In this document: positions 6,201-7,140 of the stretch, in pieces
Layout of the letters: each line of letters starts with the position of its first letter
How positions within the stretch are numbered: position 1 is the stretch's first letter
DNA from: an uncultured Prevotella sp.
GTDB lineage: Bacteria; Bacteroidota; Bacteroidia; Bacteroidales; Bacteroidaceae
DNA: 7,140 nt
NCBI GenBank assembly: GCA_900557405.1
Contig: USSF01000083.1
Span: 1 to 7,140 of the forward strand
Direction of reading: 5' to 3'
Made by a program: the position numbers and the translations under genes
The notes under the pieces: model-generated
What the model was told of the DNA's origin: nothing
The model's input: the letters and a program-made list of their open reading frames with translations, nothing else
Database searches by the model: none

Positions 6201-6602
6201 GCTGAACGTATATATCAAAGCGCCCACCATTCCGCTCGCCTCAATGGCGATAAGCTTGGAGAGACTCATGTCGCTCCAGTCCTTGAGCAGGAGCTTCCTC
6301 GTAAGATGGGTGATGCTCCAGAAGAGGAACAGGATACACGTGGCACTTAGCAGTGCGCTCATCGTGTTCACCATCCTCGCCACCTGCGACGGGTCGCTGG
6401 CAAACTGAGAAAAGAGGTTTGCCGTGAGCATGAAGAAAGGTGCGCCAGGCGGGTGGCCTACCTCCAATTTATAACCTGTAGTAATAAACTCAGGACAGTC
6501 CCAAAAGCTGGCTGTCGGTTCGATAGTGCTGCAATACACGAAGGCGGCGATAAAGAAAGCCAGCCATCCGAAGATATTGTCAACTAATCTAAACTGCTTC
6601 AT
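3285..6602 (-). CDS. DUF2723 multi-pass membrane protein, TMEM260-like putative glycosyltransferase
   Basis: From ATG at 6602 the product is 1105 residues. A TTG at 6605 would add one residue but has no advantage. The N-terminal half is a membrane domain of roughly ten or more helices. The first outer loop carries FWDCPEFI (33-40) and GHPPGAPFF (49-57), matching the D-x-x-E...HPPG-x-P pattern of the DUF2723/TMEM260 family; EGEVYA (about 143-148) and GLSIGVHLLN (about 185-194) follow. A large non-membrane segment (about 375-570) precedes more helices and the conserved stretches QPRERDYAYAGSFYAF (near 620) and GDNDTFPLWY (near 717). The C-terminal third is soluble and helical. Human TMEM260 is a protein O-mannosyltransferase, and the fold resembles GT-C enzymes that use lipid-linked sugars. 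That this protein glycosylates an envelope protein is inference. It is probably the first gene of the unit with the deacetylase. Confidence 0.9.
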   Translation of the reverse strand: MKQFRLVDNIFGWLAFFIAAFVYCSTIEPTASFWDCPEFITTGYKLEVGHPPGAPFFMLTANLFSQFASDPSQVARMVNTMSALLSATCILFLFWSITHLTRKLLLKDWSDMSLSKLIAIEASGMVGALIYTFSDTFWFSAVEGEVYAYSSAFTAIVFWLILKWEDHADEPHSDRWLVLITYMTGLSIGVHLLNLLCVPAIVLVFYFRKFPNANAKGALVALMVSFALVAAILYGVVPGIIKVGGWFELFFVNTLGFQFNTGVIIYIILLIATVIWAIYESYTDKSPMRGNLSFVLSVGMLGIPFYGFGWSAFFIGVVVMAVLFYLLKLKKAGKPIVSARIKNTMLLSMLMLMIGYSTYTVIVIRSTANPPMDQNSPEDIFTLGSYLSRDQYGDRPLFYGQAYTSQVAFDRDGDYCVPAKSTGAPVYQRKEKASKDEKDSYFIVSTKDKYKYAQNMLFPRMYDSSHADAYESWMGGVDGHMVDYDRCGEMVQVKMPSQIDNIRFFLSYQCNFMYWRYFMWNFAGRQNDLQGNGELEHGNWISGIPFLDNLRLGDQSQLPDDLKTNKGHNVFYCLPLLLGLLGLFWQGLARGEKGTQQFWVVFFLFFMTGLAIVIYLNQTPMQPRERDYAYAGSFYAFAIWCGMGVAAILDLLKRKFKVESTAVTAIVSVVCLLVPIQMASQTWDDHDRSGRYTCRDFGQNYLMSLQDKGNPIIFTNGDNDTFPLWYDQDTEGIRTDARVCNLSYLQTDWYIDQMVRPAYDSPSLPITWPRLDYCSGTNEYVEVHPELKAEVQKLYAEHPEQAKAQWGENPFELKNILKYWVRSKDAETHIIPTDTLYMTIDKEAVKKSGMMMASDTIPDKMVISLKGKRALYKSDLMMLELIAQSNWVRPIYVATTVGAENYMNLGDNFIQEGLANRISPFTTNKSGAKNFDTEKVYNNVMKRFKFGGLSKPGLYLDETVMRMCYTHRKLMATLAMHLVLEGKTAKAKQVLAYADKMIPEYNVPVNFMSGGLDYAEAYALVGNKAKAKYMLNAVTKKAKQYIDWYLKLDTNRFLMSQQEIMLQFYVLNKASESAALFDPGMAKALQRSLSNYMRIYEAKGGQPLQ

Positions 6603-6654
6603 CAAGTTGTATTGTTGTTAATGTTTATAATTCCCTACAATTCATTATATCTTG

Positions 6655-6662
6655 CAAAATTA
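6655..6662 (-). promoter_or_regulatory. candidate -7 box (TAATTTTG) for the DUF2723 gene
   Basis: The minus strand reads TAATTTTG, an exact match to TAnnTTTG, placed to give a leader of about 45 bases before the ATG at 6602. No TTTG is seen at the -33 position, so the promoter is only half matched. The leader is AT-rich with no Shine-Dalgarno sequence, as is usual in Bacteroidetes. This would drive the deacetylase and downstream genes too if they form one transcript. Confidence 0.45.
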
Positions 6663-6881
6663 AGCATTTCCCACTGATAATGATTACATTTTTTAAATTT
6701 TAACCTTAAAAAATTCCTCACCACACATATCCCGACATCCTACAAGTCCACAGTCATAAATGCGCTCCGCCAAATTCCATGCGCCAATACATACATATTT
6801 ATATTGTTCGGTTTGACGTTTACCGGATTCACTTTACAGTTCCGTCAGATTACTTCCTTTGCCCAATGCTTCCTCACCGCC

Positions 6882-6893
6882 TGGCCATGGCCA
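6882..6893. repeat. 12-bp perfect palindrome TGGCCATGGCCA
   Basis: A perfect 12-base palindrome with no spacer sits in the GC-richer middle of the spacer. With no loop it would be a poor RNA hairpin, so a protein-binding or restriction-type site is more plausible than a terminator. It may also be chance. No gene boundary lies nearby. Confidence 0.4.
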
Positions 6894-6965
6894 CGTAGAC
6901 AAGTACCCTACCCAACCTCACATCATATCAATAAAGAAAACGCAGAACTCTAAAAGGCCTACAGG

Positions 6966-6979
6966 TTGATTTAAATCAA
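6966..6979. promoter_or_regulatory. 14-bp FNR-like dyad TTGATTTAAATCAA
   Basis: A perfect palindrome matches the FNR-family consensus TTGAT-N4-ATCAA at all ten defined positions. Its centre lies about 70 bases upstream of the -7 box of the tRNA promoter, a distance at which Crp/FNR-type activators can act. It is far (over 350 bases) from the DUF2723 start. AT-rich palindromes can arise by chance, and FNR-type specificity in this lineage is assumed rather than shown. Confidence 0.35.
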
Positions 6980-7015
6980 TATCCAAAGATTAATTTCATT
7001 TTTTACACTATTTAT

Positions 7016-7046
7016 TTTGCCATATCAATAAAACTCTCTACCTTTG
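7016..7046 (+). promoter_or_regulatory. complete Bacteroidetes-type promoter for the tRNA
   Basis: TTTG at 7016-7019 (-33 element) and TACCTTTG at 7039-7046 (-7 element, TAnnTTTG) are separated by 19 bases, which is the Bacteroides consensus spacing. Transcription should start a few bases after 7046, leaving a leader of around 35-40 bases before the mature tRNA end at 7091. This is the strongest promoter match in the window, as expected for a stable RNA gene. Confidence 0.8.
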
Positions 7047-7090
7047 CACTCGCAATTCAGCAATGAGTTGTTTTTCATTATGGTTAATAT

Positions 7091-7140
7091 CGCGGAGTGG
7101 AGCAGTTGGTAGCTCGCCAGGCTCATAACCTGGAGGTCGC
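7091..7140 (+). tRNA. tRNA-Met(CAT), initiator type, 5' part only
   Basis: The last 50 bases are the acceptor 5' strand (CGCGGAG), D arm (GAGC/GCTC), and anticodon arm with stem CCAGG/CCTGG (7117-7121 and 7129-7133) around the loop CTCATAA, anticodon CAT at 7124-7126. The variable loop follows, and the T arm and acceptor 3' strand lie beyond the window. Initiator hallmarks are C at position 1 and A11:U24 in the D stem (GAGC/GCTC); elongator tRNA-Met usually has the opposite 11:24 pair. Of the three G:C pairs that typify the initiator anticodon stem, only two are present; the third is A:U. Initiator is the better call, but the CCA end and the 1:72 mismatch cannot be checked. Confidence 0.9.

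Larger units (their letters stand above)
6603..7090. other. 488-base gene-free spacer between DUF2723 gene and tRNA
   Basis: No gene of credible length is visible on either strand. The spacer separates the leftward DUF2723 gene from the rightward tRNA, so it should hold two divergent promoters, and a -7 box for each is visible. The parts next to the two genes are AT-rich, while the middle (about 6715-6910) is more GC-rich and could hold a small RNA or remains of a gene; I see no diagnostic feature there. Notable sites are a 12-bp palindrome (6882-6893), a 14-bp dyad (6966-6979) and a repeated 12-mer (6924-6935 and 7021-7032). Confidence 0.7.

Noticed and set aside
6603..6605. TTG as start codon of the DUF2723 gene
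   Set aside because: An ATG follows immediately at 6600-6602, and there is no ribosome binding site favouring TTG.

Overview
The window looks like chromosomal DNA from a member of the Bacteroidales, most likely Prevotella or a close relative. Three things point there. A DUF2723-type multi-pass membrane protein and the deacetylase next to it both resemble Bacteroidota families. Genes start without recognisable Shine-Dalgarno sequences. Upstream DNA carries TAnnTTTG -7 boxes, in one case with a correctly spaced TTTG -33 box. The genus is inferred from recalled family similarity and was not tested by a search.

Layout: all protein genes lie on the minus strand. From right to left they are a 1105-codon DUF2723 membrane protein (3285-6602), a NodB-type polysaccharide deacetylase (2577-3188), a 172-residue protein of unknown function (2062-2580) that overlaps the deacetylase stop by 4 bases, and a membrane-anchored AraC-type regulator (860-2029). 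These four are spaced like one transcription unit (gaps of 96, -4 and 32 bases). Left of a 386-base repeat-rich spacer (474-859) lies a small two-helix membrane protein (225-473), then a doubtful 40-codon ORF (12-134). At the right edge, on the plus strand, are a well-formed Bacteroidetes promoter and the first 50 bases of an initiator-type tRNA-Met that runs off the window.

The clearest anomaly is in the regulator. A TAG codon at 1085-1087 falls inside the AraC helix-turn-helix domain, and the same frame continues for 74 well-conserved residues, to a tandem TAG-TAA. The product as written keeps its membrane part but loses the recognition helix and the second helix-turn-helix. This is either a recent nonsense mutation, a sequence error, or a readthrough case.

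The spacer beyond the regulator holds a cluster of short TAGCTTT-core repeats in both orientations. These include a 13-bp terminator-like hairpin and a 177-base segment bounded by matching inverted arms (650-826) with an 11-bp palindrome inside, which resembles a small non-autonomous element or a structured 3' UTR. The 488-base spacer at 6603-7090 contains a perfect 14-bp FNR-like dyad, a 12-bp palindrome, a repeated 12-mer and divergent promoter elements.

Functional reading (inference): the DUF2723 protein has the features of a GT-C type glycosyltransferase and the deacetylase modifies a glycan, so the unit probably acts in envelope or secreted-glycan metabolism, with the membrane-bound regulator as a possible sensor. 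I found no defence system, CRISPR array, transposase or phage gene.
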